Source: Sphaerisporangium sp. TRM90804 (GTDB taxonomy: Bacteria; Actinomycetota; Actinomycetes; Streptosporangiales; Streptosporangiaceae). Taken from it: 64,000 nucleotides of DNA. Numbering within the stretch: the first letter of the stretch is position 1; each line of letters opens with the position of its first letter. The notes beneath the pieces are model-generated. The model searched no databases, was not told the DNA's origin, and was given only the letters and a program-made list of their open reading frames with translations. The position numbers and the translations under genes are program-made. The stretch spans positions 111,781-175,780 of the forward strand of contig NZ_JARWAC010000019.1 in NCBI RefSeq assembly GCF_029846175.1, in the 5' to 3' direction. Positions 8,891-17,465 of this stretch are shown here, piece after piece.

Positions 8891-8913
8891 CTGTCCGCAT
8901 TCGGGAAGGGTGT

Positions 8914-9363
8914 ATGGATCAAGCGTTGATGACGTCGGCCGTCCGATCGGGGTCCCGGCTCCGCGACACCGCCGACAAGGCTGGAACGGCCGGCGAGGCC
9001 GAACCCGCGGGCAGGGCCGACGGCCTTCCCGCCACGCCGAGTGACATCTCCGGTCACCGGTTCGACGATGACGACTACCCCGCCTACAGCATGGGCCGCG
9101 CGGCCGAGATCCTCGGCGTCACCCCCGCGTTCCTCCGCAACCTCGGCGCGGCCCGACTGATCGAGCCGCAGCGCTCCGAGGGCGGCCACCGCCGCTACTC
9201 GCGCTACCAGCTCCGCCTGGCCGCCCGCGCCCGCGAGCTGGTCGACCAGGGCATCGCCCTGGAGCCCGCCTGCCGCATCATCATCCTGGAAGACCAGCTC
9301 ACCGAAGCCCTGCGCATCAACGCCGAACTCCAGCAGGCCCGCGACCGACGATCCGAGCCCTGA
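8914..9363 (+). CDS. MerR-family transcriptional regulator
   Basis: A 149-residue protein with a MerR-type winged helix in residues about 55-110 (YSMGRAAEILGVTPAFLRNL, then GGHRRYSRYQL) and a coiled helix after it (LEDQLTEALRINAELQQA). There is no long C-terminal ligand domain and no metal-binding cysteines, so it belongs with the short MerR regulators found in actinomycetes, sometimes next to cold-shock genes. The N-terminal 50 residues are disordered and acidic. The ATG at 8914 is the first in frame; GGAAGGG lies only a few bases before it, and the ATG at 8929 is an alternative. Its target is unknown. Confidence 0.8.
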   Translation: MDQALMTSAVRSGSRLRDTADKAGTAGEAEPAGRADGLPATPSDISGHRFDDDDYPAYSMGRAAEILGVTPAFLRNLGAARLIEPQRSEGGHRRYSRYQLRLAARARELVDQGIALEPACRIIILEDQLTEALRINAELQQARDRRSEP

Positions 9364-9376
9364 CCCGCAAACGTAT

Positions 9377-9425
9377 CCGGCCTCCCTCGTCCGTCACCCA
9401 GCACGAGTGACGGTACGGAGGCCGG
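9377..9425. terminator. Bidirectional terminator between merR-type gene and rsmB
   Basis: A two-part stem: CCGGCCTCC (9377-9385) pairs with 9417-9425 and CCGTCAC (9391-9397) pairs with 9407-9413, with an internal loop between. It lies between convergent genes. Confidence 0.75.
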
Positions 9426-9440
9426 TCGGCGCGGGTCCTT

Positions 9441-11021
9441 TCACGAGACGCGGCGCAGGAGGGAGAGGAACATGGCGTCGGTGCCGTGGCGGTGCGGCCA
9501 GAACTGGGCGTACGGGGCCTCGCCCAGGTCGTCGGCCTCGGGGAGGAACGCGCGGGCGTCCAGCACCTCCACGCCCTGGAGCCGCTTGGCGACGGACTCG
9601 ACGACGGCGCGGGTCTCGGCCAGGTGCGGCGTGCACGTCACGTAGGCGACCACGCCGCCCGGGCGCACGGCCTCCAGCGCGGAGCCGAGCAGGCGCCGCT
9701 GGAGGGCCGCGAAGTCGGGCACGCTCTCGGGGGCGCGGCGCCAGCGGGCCTCCGGGCGGCGGCGCAGCGCGCCCAGGCCCGTGCACGGCGCGTCGACCAG
9801 CACGCGGTCGAACGACGCGGGCCGCCAGGCGGGCTCGGTGCCGTCGGCGGCGACCACCCCGGCCCGCCGCACGGTGCGCTGGACCAGCCGGGCGCGGTGC
9901 AGGCGCTGGTCGGCCGCCAGCAGGTGGCGGTCGTCGCCGGCCAGCGAGTCGAGCAGGCCCGCCTTGCCGCCTGGGCCGGCGCACATGTCGAGCCAGAGCC
10001 GGTCGGAGCCCTCGACGGGCACCCGGGTGAGCGCCAGGGCGACGAGCTGGCTGGCCTCGTCCTGGACGGCCGCGCGCCCCTCGGCGACGGCCCGGACGGC
10101 GCCGGGGTCGCCGTCGGGCAGGTAGGCGGCGTAGGGCGAGTAACGGGCCGGCTGGGCGCCCGCCTCAAGCAGCTCCTCGACCGAGCCGCGCCCGGGCCAG
10201 GCGACCAGGGTCACGCCGGGGCGCTCGTTGTCGGCGGCGAGCAGCGCCGCCGTCTCCTCCAGGTCGCCGCCCACCGCGTCACGCAGGGCCGAGGTGATCC
10301 ACCTCGGGTGGCTGTGGGTGACGGCGAGGTGGCCGATGGGGTCCTTCTCGACGTCGGGCGCGACGATCGGCAGCCACTGGCCGAGGTCGCGGTTGGCGAC
10401 CTTGCGCAGGATGGCGTTGGCGAACTTGGCGGCCCCCGCGCCGACGCGCAGCCGCACGAGGTCGACGGTGGCGCTCACCGCCGCGTGCGGCGGCACCCGG
10501 GTCTTCAGAAGCTGGTGGACGCCGATGCGCATGGCGTCCAGCAGCGGCGGGTCGATGTCCTCGGGCGGACGGTCGCTGCACGCGGCGATGATCTCGTCAT
10601 AGGTACCCAGGCCGCGCAGCGTGCCGTAGGCCAGCTCGGTCGCCAGCGCGGCGTCCCGTCCGCCGAGCCTGCGCTCACGCAGCAGCGAGGGCATCAGCAG
10701 GTTGGCGTAGGCGTCCCGCTCGTCGACGGCCCTGAGCAGGTCGTAGGCCACGTTCCGCGCCTCATCCCGCACCACCCCCGACTTCCCGCGCGGCCCGCCA
10801 CGCCCTTGCCCCCCTCGGCCACGCCCCTTGGGCCCCTCGGTCACGGGGTTACGCCCTTCGCCCGCTCCCCGGGCGTCACGAGCCTCAGGACCGCCCCGGG
10901 CGTCACGCCCCTGGCCACCACGACCCTGGGCTGCTCCCTGAGCGCCACGCCCCTCGGCCCCACCCCGGGGGTTGCGCCCCTTGCCCGCCGGGCCGTCGGG
11001 GCGGCCTCCCCCTTGTGTCAC
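9441..11021 (-). CDS. rsmB: 16S rRNA (cytosine-967-C5) methyltransferase
   Basis: The 526-residue product has an N-terminal NusB-like RNA-binding domain (about 84-225) and a C-terminal Rossmann methyltransferase (about 240-526). The SAM motif is DMCAGPGGKAG, motif IV is DAPCTG and motif VI is VTCTPH, holding the two cysteines used for C5 methylation. The first 80 residues are an unusual arginine- and glycine-rich low-complexity tail with repeats such as GRG and DARG; it could be a nonspecific RNA-binding arm. GTG 11021 follows GGGAG by a few bases, 19 bp after the fmt stop, so it is translated from the def-fmt-rsmB operon. Confidence 0.93.
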   Translation of the reverse strand: MTQGGGRPDGPAGKGRNPRGGAEGRGAQGAAQGRGGQGRDARGGPEARDARGAGEGRNPVTEGPKGRGRGGQGRGGPRGKSGVVRDEARNVAYDLLRAVDERDAYANLLMPSLLRERRLGGRDAALATELAYGTLRGLGTYDEIIAACSDRPPEDIDPPLLDAMRIGVHQLLKTRVPPHAAVSATVDLVRLRVGAGAAKFANAILRKVANRDLGQWLPIVAPDVEKDPIGHLAVTHSHPRWITSALRDAVGGDLEETAALLAADNERPGVTLVAWPGRGSVEELLEAGAQPARYSPYAAYLPDGDPGAVRAVAEGRAAVQDEASQLVALALTRVPVEGSDRLWLDMCAGPGGKAGLLDSLAGDDRHLLAADQRLHRARLVQRTVRRAGVVAADGTEPAWRPASFDRVLVDAPCTGLGALRRRPEARWRRAPESVPDFAALQRRLLGSALEAVRPGGVVAYVTCTPHLAETRAVVESVAKRLQGVEVLDARAFLPEADDLGEAPYAQFWPHRHGTDAMFLSLLRRVS

Positions 11022-11040
11022 TTCTCTCCCATCGTCGCGG

Positions 11041-11973
11041 TCAGCCGAGCCGGTCGCCGGGGGCGAGGCGGACGCCGCGCGCCCACTCCCCGGCGGTCAT
11101 CTGCCGCTTGCCCTGCGGCTGGACCTCGTCCAGCCGCACCGGATGGGTCGCGGTGCCCACCAGCACGGTGTTCTTGACGGCGGAGATCTCGCCGGGCGCC
11201 AGCGGCGCCTCCTGCGGCTCGGGCAGCACCGGGCCGAGCTTGAGGCGCTGGCCGCGGAACTCCGTCCAGGCGCCGGGGGCGGGCGTGCAGGCGCGGACCA
11301 GCCGGTCGACGCGCATCGCCGGGGCCGCCCAGTCGACCAGGGCGTCCTTGACGTCGAGCTTGGCGGCGTAGGTGACGCCGTCGGCGGCGGGCTGGGGGCG
11401 GGCCTCCAGCGTGCCGTCCTCCACGCCGTCGAGCGTGGCGGCCAGCAGCCCGGCGCCCGACTCGGCGAGGCGGGCCAGCAGGTCGCCGCTGGTGTCGCGC
11501 GGGCGGATCTCCTCGGTGACGACGCCGTAGACGGGGCCGGCGTCGAGCTCCTTGACGATCTGGAACGTCGCCGCGCCGGTGATCGGGTCGCCGTGCAGCA
11601 CGGCGTGCTGCACCGGAGCCGCGCCACGCCAGGCGGGCAGCAGCGAGAAGTGCAGGTTGATCCAGCCGAACCGGGGGATGTCCAGCGCCGACTGCGGCAG
11701 CAGGGCGCCGTAGGCGACGACCGGGCAGCAGTCGGGGGCGAGGGCCTTCAGCCGGGCCAGGAACTCGGGGTCGCCCGCCTTGGCCGGGCGCAGCACCTCG
11801 ATGCCCCGCGACTCGGCCAGCTCGGCGACGGGGCTGCGGTGGACCTGCCGCCCGCGCCCGGACTGGGCGTCGGGCCGGGTGACGACGGCGACCACCTCGT
11901 GCCGCGGCGAGTCGAGCAGCGCCCGCAGCGGCGGCAGCGCGGGTTCCGGAGTGCCGGCGAAGACGAGTCGCAC
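11041..11973 (-). CDS. fmt: Methionyl-tRNA formyltransferase
   Basis: This 310-residue enzyme formylates initiator Met-tRNA with 10-formyl-tetrahydrofolate. The N-terminal catalytic domain starts [11 protein letters not shown] and has the signature [18 protein letters not shown] with catalytic asparagine and histidine; the C-terminal OB-fold domain begins around residue 205. Length and order of motifs are typical. Its start lies 4 bp after the def stop codon, so deformylase and formyltransferase, which act at opposite ends of the same cycle, are made from one transcript. Confidence 0.95.
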   Translation of the reverse strand: MRLVFAGTPEPALPPLRALLDSPRHEVVAVVTRPDAQSGRGRQVHRSPVAELAESRGIEVLRPAKAGDPEFLARLKALAPDCCPVVAYGALLPQSALDIPRFGWINLHFSLLPAWRGAAPVQHAVLHGDPITGAATFQIVKELDAGPVYGVVTEEIRPRDTSGDLLARLAESGAGLLAATLDGVEDGTLEARPQPAADGVTYAAKLDVKDALVDWAAPAMRVDRLVRACTPAPGAWTEFRGQRLKLGPVLPEPQEAPLAPGEISAVKNTVLVGTATHPVRLDEVQPQGKRQMTAGEWARGVRLAPGDRLG

Positions 11974-11977
11974 CTTG

Positions 11978-12526
11978 TCAGAGGGCCTTCCCTTGAGTGG
12001 CGTGCGGCGAGAACCGTACCGTGGGAGCCGCCAGGCCGCTCCACTCGGCTTCGCGGATCGCCTTCATGGCCAGCTTGCGCTGCTTGATGTCCATGCGGTC
12101 GATGAACAGCACACCGTCGAGGTGGTCGGTCTCGTGCTGCACGCACCGGGCCATCAGGTCGGTGCCCTCGATGGTGACCGGCTCACCGTGCATGTCGAAC
12201 CCGGTGGCCACCGCGCGGATCGCGCGCGGCGTGGGGAACGCGAGGCCGGGGAACGACAGGCACCCCTCCTCGCCCTCCTCGTCGATCTCGGTGCCGAGGT
12301 CGAGCGAGGGGTTGACCAGATGCCCCACCACGTCGTCGACGTAGTAGGTGAACACCCGCAAGCCGACGCCGATCTGCGGGGCGGCGAGCCCGGCTCCCGG
12401 AGCGTCCATCATCGTGTCGGTGAGGTCCTTGACGAGCTTGTGCAGCTCTTTGTCGAAGTCCTTGACCGGCTCGGCCGGGGTGCGCAGCACCGGATCGCCG
12501 AAAAGGCGGATCGACTGAATTGCCAC
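11978..12526 (-). CDS. def: Peptide deformylase
   Basis: A 182-residue metalloenzyme that removes the formyl group from nascent proteins. All three family motifs are present: [18 protein letters not shown] and HETDHLDG (metal-binding cysteine and two histidines, catalytic glutamate). GTG 12526 is chosen because ACGGAG lies about 6 nt upstream and the family N-terminus ([17 protein letters not shown]) begins there; longer frames upstream have no family similarity. It is the first gene of the def-fmt-rsmB unit. Confidence 0.95.
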   Translation of the reverse strand: MAIQSIRLFGDPVLRTPAEPVKDFDKELHKLVKDLTDTMMDAPGAGLAAPQIGVGLRVFTYYVDDVVGHLVNPSLDLGTEIDEEGEEGCLSFPGLAFPTPRAIRAVATGFDMHGEPVTIEGTDLMARCVQHETDHLDGVLFIDRMDIKQRKLAMKAIREAEWSGLAAPTVRFSPHATQGKAL

Positions 12527-12751
12527 GGACGACTCCGTTCGCGTCACGACAGGAAGGTGCACCCAGTTTATGGGTCCGCGGAGACACCCGTTCGCGATCA
12601 CCGGCCCGACGCCCCCCCGTCGGCTCCCCCACGCTCGCCGACCGGACGGCGAGACCACCGCACGGTGCCCACGGCGGCCCCTGCCGAGAAGCGGCCGGCC
12701 CGGCGTCACCCCGGCCCCACCGCAGACCACCGCGCACCGCTCATGCCGGCC

Positions 12752-12798
12752 CGGCCGGGAGCCCTCCCGGCCGTCACGGCGACCCGGCCGCAAGGCCG
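12752..12798 (-). terminator. Hairpins after the 453-residue unknown gene
   Basis: Two stems lie just 3' of the gene ending at 12806: 12752-12761 with 12764-12773 (10 complementary nt, tight loop), and CGGCC 12785-12789 with 12794-12798. They probably end the two-paralogue transcript before def. Confidence 0.55.
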
Positions 12799-12805
12799 CC
12801 GCGGG

Positions 12806-14167
12806 TCAGCGGGAGCGGGCCTTCATGGCGGCCTTGCGTGCCGCCTTCGCGACCGAGGGGTCGGGGTGGTGGGTGCCGAGCAGTTCGAGGACGGCGATGG
12901 CGTCGGGGTGGCTGCTGCGGCTGACGTCCTCGATGAGGCGCACCAGCTCGTCGCCGCCCTCCAGGGCCTCGAACTCGCCCATCGCCTCGCGGGCGTCGGG
13001 GATGTGCAGCAGCGTGGCCAGCGTGTCGACCGCGAGCCAGGTGCCGTCGTTCTCGGTGAGCACCGGCGCCTCGAGATCGCGCACGCCGAGCCACACGGCG
13101 GCGTGCCGCCACATCGTGGGCTCGGCCAGCGCCTCGCGCATCGCGGGCTCGGCCTCGGGGCCCATCTCCTCCAGCACCGTGCCGATCACCCCGCGCTGCC
13201 CGGCCGTGCCGGACGCCGCCACCTTGATCAGCTCGCGCGCGGCGTCTTCGGGCACCCGGCGCTCCACCCACAGCGTGGGCGCGCTGGACGGGGCGTGGCC
13301 CGCCAGCATGGCCTCGACCAGCTCGACGGCGCTGAGCTCGGCGTACTCGGCGACCTCCGACAGCAGCGGCGCGTCGTGCCCCTCACGCAGAAGATCTTGC
13401 CGGACGGCCCACACCCCGAGCGGCGTCAGGCGGACGCCGTCCCCCGCGCGCTCGAAGAGCCCGCAGTACTGCAGGAGGTCGAGCGCGGTGTCGAGCTCGG
13501 CCGGGAGCCGCTCGCGCAGCCGCCGCATCTCGCCCGCGCGGGCCTCGCAGCCGATCTCGTGCGCCTGGAGCATGCCCTCCACCAGGGCGCTGTAGGCGAT
13601 GCCGTCGGCGGTGGCGTAGATGGTGGCGAGCATCTCGGTCAGGTGCTCGTCGGCCACGGCGGAACCGGTGAGACCCTCCTCGGTGCGGTCGAGGACGTCC
13701 ATGACCACGCCGTCCCAGAACTCCATCAGGTCGGCCGACATGCCCGGGCCGGGCCCCGCACCGCCCGACGTGATGCGCAGCAGACCGCTGTTCACGGCGA
13801 CGATCCACACCAGCCGCAGGCGGTCGCCGGCCAGGCCGAGGGCCTCGACGGCCGCGCGGGCGTCGTCGGGCCGGAGCAGCCCCTGCTCGTCCACCTCACG
13901 GGTGCCCGTCCACTCGGCCAGGCGCCTGGCGTCGCGCACCAGCGGGACCGACAGCACCGCGGCGGTCAACTCGTCGGAGGGGGCGAGCTCCACCGGCGGG
14001 AAGCTCAGCACCTCGTTGCCGAGATCGCCGCGATCGCCCTCGGGGTCGCCGCCCGCCATCTCGGCGAGCAGCGCCTCACGCTCCTCGCCGGACACGTTTC
14101 CCAGCTCGTCGATGAGGCTGCGCAGCTCTCCAAGATCGAAGATTCCGCCGTTGCCGGTGTTCGCCAT
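12806..14167 (-). CDS. Unknown protein, paralogue of the next gene
   Basis: I do not recognise the function of this 453-residue protein. It is acidic, rich in alanine, leucine and glutamate, and looks almost wholly helical, with no signal peptide or membrane segment. A winged-helix-like stretch may lie near residues 235-275 (DLLQYCGLFERAGDGVRLTPLGVWAVRQDL), and the C-terminal third resembles HEAT-like helical repeats ending in a basic tail (VAKAARKAAMKARSR). The same two features, in the same order, recur in the neighbour at 14230, so they are tandem paralogues. A TAAGTT box 6 nt before the ATG suggests its own leaderless promoter. The pair lies between priA and the def-fmt genes, where many actinomycetes have nothing. 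Confidence 0.75.
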   Translation of the reverse strand: MANTGNGGIFDLGELRSLIDELGNVSGEEREALLAEMAGGDPEGDRGDLGNEVLSFPPVELAPSDELTAAVLSVPLVRDARRLAEWTGTREVDEQGLLRPDDARAAVEALGLAGDRLRLVWIVAVNSGLLRITSGGAGPGPGMSADLMEFWDGVVMDVLDRTEEGLTGSAVADEHLTEMLATIYATADGIAYSALVEGMLQAHEIGCEARAGEMRRLRERLPAELDTALDLLQYCGLFERAGDGVRLTPLGVWAVRQDLLREGHDAPLLSEVAEYAELSAVELVEAMLAGHAPSSAPTLWVERRVPEDAARELIKVAASGTAGQRGVIGTVLEEMGPEAEPAMREALAEPTMWRHAAVWLGVRDLEAPVLTENDGTWLAVDTLATLLHIPDAREAMGEFEALEGGDELVRLIEDVSRSSHPDAIAVLELLGTHHPDPSVAKAARKAAMKARSR

Positions 14168-14173
14168 TCAGGC

Positions 14174-14179
14174 AACTTA
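14174..14179 (-). promoter_or_regulatory. Candidate -10 box, leaderless
   Basis: TAAGTT on the minus strand, 6 nt before the ATG at 14167. No ribosome site is present between them. Confidence 0.45.
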
Positions 14180-14229
14180 CTCCACACCAGCCACACCCGC
14201 AGACCCACTCGGGACCTTGACCAAGACTG

Positions 14230-15927
14230 TCAGTGAATGCCGCGCGACCGGGCCTTGAACGCGGCCTTACGGGCGGCCTTGGCGAGGTTCCTGTCGGGCA
14301 GATGGCGGCCGAGCAGGTCGAGGACCTCGGCCACGTCGGGGTGGTCGACGCGCCACATCTCCTCGATGACGTGCGCGGACGGCGCCGCCCCGGCGAGGCT
14401 GCCCGCGAACGCCGCCGCGTCGTCGTCGCCGGCGGGCACCGAGACGGCCAGCAGGTCGACGCTCACCCACAGGACCTCCTCGGGCGTCAGCACGGGCGCG
14501 TCGAGGCCGTGCGCGGCCAGCCAGTGGGCGGCGTGCGGCCGCAGCTCGGCGTCGTCGAGGAAGGCGCGCACGGCGGGCTCGGCCTCGGCGCCCAGCCGGT
14601 CGACGACGGCGACCGCGACGCCGCGCGCCACGGCCTGCGCCCCGCGCACGGCCCCCAGCAGCTCGCGCGCCGCCTCAAGCGCGGAGCGGCGCCCCAGCCA
14701 AACCGTGATGTCGCGCTCGGCCTGCTCGGCCGACAGGCGGCCCAGCAGCGCGGCGATGAGCCCCGCGGCGTCGCCCTCGGTGGGGTCGGGGGCGAGCGGG
14801 GCGTCCATGCCCATGCGGGAGTAGACCTCGCGCAGGCCCCACAGGCCGTGCGGGGTCAGGCGGACGGCGTCCCCCACCCGCTCGACCGTGCCGCCCCGCG
14901 CGAGCGCGTCGAACGCCGCCTCCAGCTCCTCGGCCTCCCCGCCGGCCGCCTCGTCGCCCACCACGGCGGCGAGGCTCAGCGGGGCCTGGGAGCGGTAGAG
15001 CGCCTCGTGCACGGCGTCCAGCTCGCGGTCGAGGCGGGCGGAGCCGGTGACCGAGGCGGCGGGGCCGCCGGTGAGGAAGGCGACCGTGCCGGCCCACAGT
15101 TCGAGCACGTCGCGCTCGCCGCGGGACGGCAGGGACCGGAACCCCTCGCCCGCCGTCACCGAGGCGCCGGAGACCTCCGCCAGGCCCAGCGCGACGGCCA
15201 GCTCCCAGGCCAGCGCGGGCGCCGGGACGCCGAGGTCGCGGGTGACGCGCGCCGCGTCGCGGACGCGCAGGCCGCCCTTCACGGTGGGCGCGTGGTCGCC
15301 CTCCAGCATCCAGGCGACGACGCCGTGGGCGTCACCGAGCAGGCCCACCGCGCGGACCGCCTCGGCGACCCGCGCGGCCTCGGGCAGGCGCACGGCCGGC
15401 AGGGGGGCGCAGTCGGGGCACTCGCAGTCGTCGCCGTCGGCGGCCCTGGATCGCCTCGACGGCTCGGGCCCGTAGCGCCCGGCCGGGCCGTGCGGCGGGT
15501 CGGCCTCCAGCGCGGTGGCGTCGGCATCGGCACCCATCGCCGCGAAGATGCTCTTCGCCATGCCGAACTTGGTGGTGTCGGCCAGCGCCACCGGCATCTC
15601 GGGCGCGATCTCGTCGATCTTGGCCCGCATGCGGTCGGCCATCTTGGTGCCGATCTCCCCGCTCTCGAGCAGGAAGTCGACCAGCGTGCGCGCCGCCGAG
15701 ACGGTCTCGCCCGCGCTCTCGGGCGGGGCGATGACCTTGCGCGGATAGATGTCGAGCAGAAGCTGCTCGAACGTGCCGGGCGTGAAGTCGGCGAGCTCGC
15801 CGACGCTGAGGTAGTCGCTGGCGTAGTCGCACAGGAGTCGTACTTCGTCGACATCGACGGCGATGTCCTTGGAGCGCCCCCACGCCCGGATCTCCTCGAT
15901 GGCCCCGTTCACCCATTCGATCGACAC
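14230..15927 (-). CDS. Unknown protein, larger tandem paralogue
   Basis: A 565-residue protein of unknown function. Its N-terminal part (YASDYLSVGELADFTPGTFE, LLLDIYPRKV, then a helical LVDFLLESGEIG segment) is absent from the shorter paralogue at 12806. A CECPDC cluster around residue 170 could bind a metal. The C-terminal part shares with the neighbour a winged-helix-like LTPHGLWGLREV stretch, a HEAT-like AEPAVRAFLDDAELRPHAA stretch and the tail LAKAARKAAFKARSRGIH. There is no membrane segment. The two genes are 62 bp apart on the same strand. GTG 15927 has no ribosome site but a TAGTTT box 6 nt upstream, which supports this start on a leaderless mRNA. Confidence 0.78.
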   Translation of the reverse strand: MSIEWVNGAIEEIRAWGRSKDIAVDVDEVRLLCDYASDYLSVGELADFTPGTFEQLLLDIYPRKVIAPPESAGETVSAARTLVDFLLESGEIGTKMADRMRAKIDEIAPEMPVALADTTKFGMAKSIFAAMGADADATALEADPPHGPAGRYGPEPSRRSRAADGDDCECPDCAPLPAVRLPEAARVAEAVRAVGLLGDAHGVVAWMLEGDHAPTVKGGLRVRDAARVTRDLGVPAPALAWELAVALGLAEVSGASVTAGEGFRSLPSRGERDVLELWAGTVAFLTGGPAASVTGSARLDRELDAVHEALYRSQAPLSLAAVVGDEAAGGEAEELEAAFDALARGGTVERVGDAVRLTPHGLWGLREVYSRMGMDAPLAPDPTEGDAAGLIAALLGRLSAEQAERDITVWLGRRSALEAARELLGAVRGAQAVARGVAVAVVDRLGAEAEPAVRAFLDDAELRPHAAHWLAAHGLDAPVLTPEEVLWVSVDLLAVSVPAGDDDAAAFAGSLAGAAPSAHVIEEMWRVDHPDVAEVLDLLGRHLPDRNLAKAARKAAFKARSRGIH

Positions 15928-15933
15928 AGGGAG

Positions 15934-15939
15934 AAACTA
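15934..15939 (-). promoter_or_regulatory. Candidate -10 box, leaderless
   Basis: TAGTTT on the minus strand, 6 nt before GTG 15927; the bases between are pyrimidine-rich (CTCCCT) and cannot be a ribosome site. Confidence 0.45.
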
Positions 15940-15962
15940 ACGGCTTACTCAGGGCACCGCGA

Positions 15963-16036
15963 ATCGGCGAGTGGCCGGTCAGACCAGATCGATCGGATCC
16001 ATACACCCCCGCACCAGCTCCGGAGCACCGCGCCCC
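15963..16036 (-). pseudogene. Degenerate copy of the priA 3' end
   Basis: Read on the minus strand, this stretch encodes APELVRGCMDPIDLV and a stop, against APDVVRVSMDPIDLI and a stop at the true end of priA (17452). The nucleotide match continues across the stop codon (TCGGCGAG just beyond it) to about 70 bp, at roughly three quarters identity. The true end is 1.47 kb to the right, with the epoxide-hydrolase-like gene between the two copies. It is too short to be a gene and is best read as a duplicated gene end. Confidence 0.8.
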
Positions 16037-16225
16037 GCCCGCCCCCGGTGCGCCCCGGCGCGGGGAGGGAGCCGTCCACATGAGACCGATCGGCTCGGTG
16101 GGTGAGAACGCCGATCTTGCGCGTCGAAGGGTGTTGCCGGAACGGCAAAAGGATTCGGAGGCCGCCGGCCCGCCGTCCCATGCTGGGGAGGTGCGCCGCA
16201 GGGGCGCTTCGATTCGGGAGGATTC

Positions 16226-17209
16226 ATGTCGCGGGCAGTTCAGGCCGGGGAGACGCACCGTCTGGTTCCCTCACCGGCGGGCCGGACCCATCTGGTGGAG
16301 CGGGGCACCGGTCCGCTGGTTCTGCTGGTTCACGGGTTCCCGGAGTCCTGGTACTCCTGGCGCCGCCAACTGACGGCGCTGGCCGCGGCCGGGTACCGGG
16401 CGGTGGCCGTGGACGTGCGCGGATACGGCCGTTCGTCCAAGCCCGACGGGGTGGCGGCCTACCGGATGCTCGAACTGGTCGAGGACATGGTCGCCGTGGT
16501 GCACGCCCTCGGCGAGCGGACCGCGACCATCATCGGTCACGACTGGGGGTCGAGCATCGCCGCCAACAGCGCCCTGGTGCGGCCGGAGGTGTTCACCGCG
16601 GTCGGGCTGCTGAGCGTTCCCTACGCGCCGCGGGGCGGGCCCCGGCCCAGCGAGGTCTTCGCCCGCATGGGCGGCGAGGAGGAGTTCTACGTCGGCTACT
16701 TCCAGGAGCCGGGCCGGGCCGAGGCCGAGATCGAACCGGACGTCCAGGGCTGGCTGGCCGGGATCTACGCCGCCTTCTCCGGCGACACGATGCCCGCCCC
16801 CGGCCTGCCCGACCCGCACTTCGTCACCCGCGGCGGCACACTGCGCGAGCGGTTCCCCGCCGGCCCGCCGCCGTCCTGGCTCGCCCAGGACGACCTGGAC
16901 GTCTACGCCGGAGAGTTCGAACGCACCGGCATGAGCGCGGCACTCAACCGGTACCGCAACATGGACCGCGACTGGGAGGACCTCGCCCCGTGGGACGCCG
17001 CCCCCATCGTCCAGCCGTCGCTGTTCATCGGCGGCGCCCTGGACGCCTCCACCATCTGGCTGAGCGACGCGATCGACGCCTACCCCGTCACCCTGCCCGG
17101 GCTCGTCTCCTCCCACCTCCTCGACGGTTGCGGCCACTGGATCCAGCAGGAACGCCCCCACGAGGTCAACGAGCTCCTGACCGGCTGGCTAGCGTCCCTC
17201 TCGACCTGA
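16226..17209 (+). CDS. Alpha/beta hydrolase, epoxide-hydrolase-like
   Basis: A 327-residue alpha/beta hydrolase. The oxyanion-hole motif HGFPESWYSW is at 36-45, the nucleophile elbow GHDWGS at 104-109 places aspartate 106 as nucleophile, and histidine 304 in GCGHW fits the third triad position. An aspartate nucleophile with HGFPE and a cap region between about 140 and 230 point to soluble epoxide hydrolases rather than esterases or haloalkane dehalogenases; the real substrate is unknown. GGGAGG sits at good spacing before the ATG. The gene runs against its neighbours and is flanked by two copies of the priA 3' end, so it looks inserted into the conserved block. Confidence 0.85.
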   Translation: MSRAVQAGETHRLVPSPAGRTHLVERGTGPLVLLVHGFPESWYSWRRQLTALAAAGYRAVAVDVRGYGRSSKPDGVAAYRMLELVEDMVAVVHALGERTATIIGHDWGSSIAANSALVRPEVFTAVGLLSVPYAPRGGPRPSEVFARMGGEEEFYVGYFQEPGRAEAEIEPDVQGWLAGIYAAFSGDTMPAPGLPDPHFVTRGGTLRERFPAGPPPSWLAQDDLDVYAGEFERTGMSAALNRYRNMDRDWEDLAPWDAAPIVQPSLFIGGALDASTIWLSDAIDAYPVTLPGLVSSHLLDGCGHWIQQERPHEVNELLTGWLASLST

Positions 17210-17213
17210 ACCA

Positions 17214-17465
17214 CTCCGGCGCCCCGCCGATCAGCGGCCACGCGGCCAGACGCGACCTCACACACGCTCACCGCGCCACGCCTCCGGCACACCACCGACC
17301 GGCGAACGCCCGGCCAGGCGCGACCCCACACACGCCCACCCCGCCACAACCTCCGGCACACCACCAACCAGCCAACACGCGGCCAGACGCGACCCCACAC
17401 ACGCCCACCCCGCCACAACCTCCGGCGCTCCGCCGGTCGGCGAGCGTGCGGTCAGATCAGGTCGA
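17214..17465. repeat. Tandem array of 68-69 bp units between hydrolase and priA
   Basis: Units start at CTCCGGC in 17214, 17282, 17351 and 17420. The two middle units are nearly identical; the first and last diverge mainly by transitions. The array fills the space between two convergent stop codons, and the last partial unit runs over the priA stop codon (17452-17454). Confidence 0.85.

Larger units (their letters stand above)
8168..8913 (+). other. Long non-coding spacer, possible structured leader of the MerR gene
   Basis: No convincing protein gene lies in these 746 bp. The plus strand is purine-rich around 8320-8400 and carries three tandem repeats (8394-8640), a short hairpin (8825-8840) and a strong hairpin 23 bp before the MerR start. 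A 57-codon frame from TTG 8681 has AAAGGAG close by but a composition unlike a protein, and is not called. The layout is that of a long 5' leader or an independent non-coding RNA. Confidence 0.35.
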
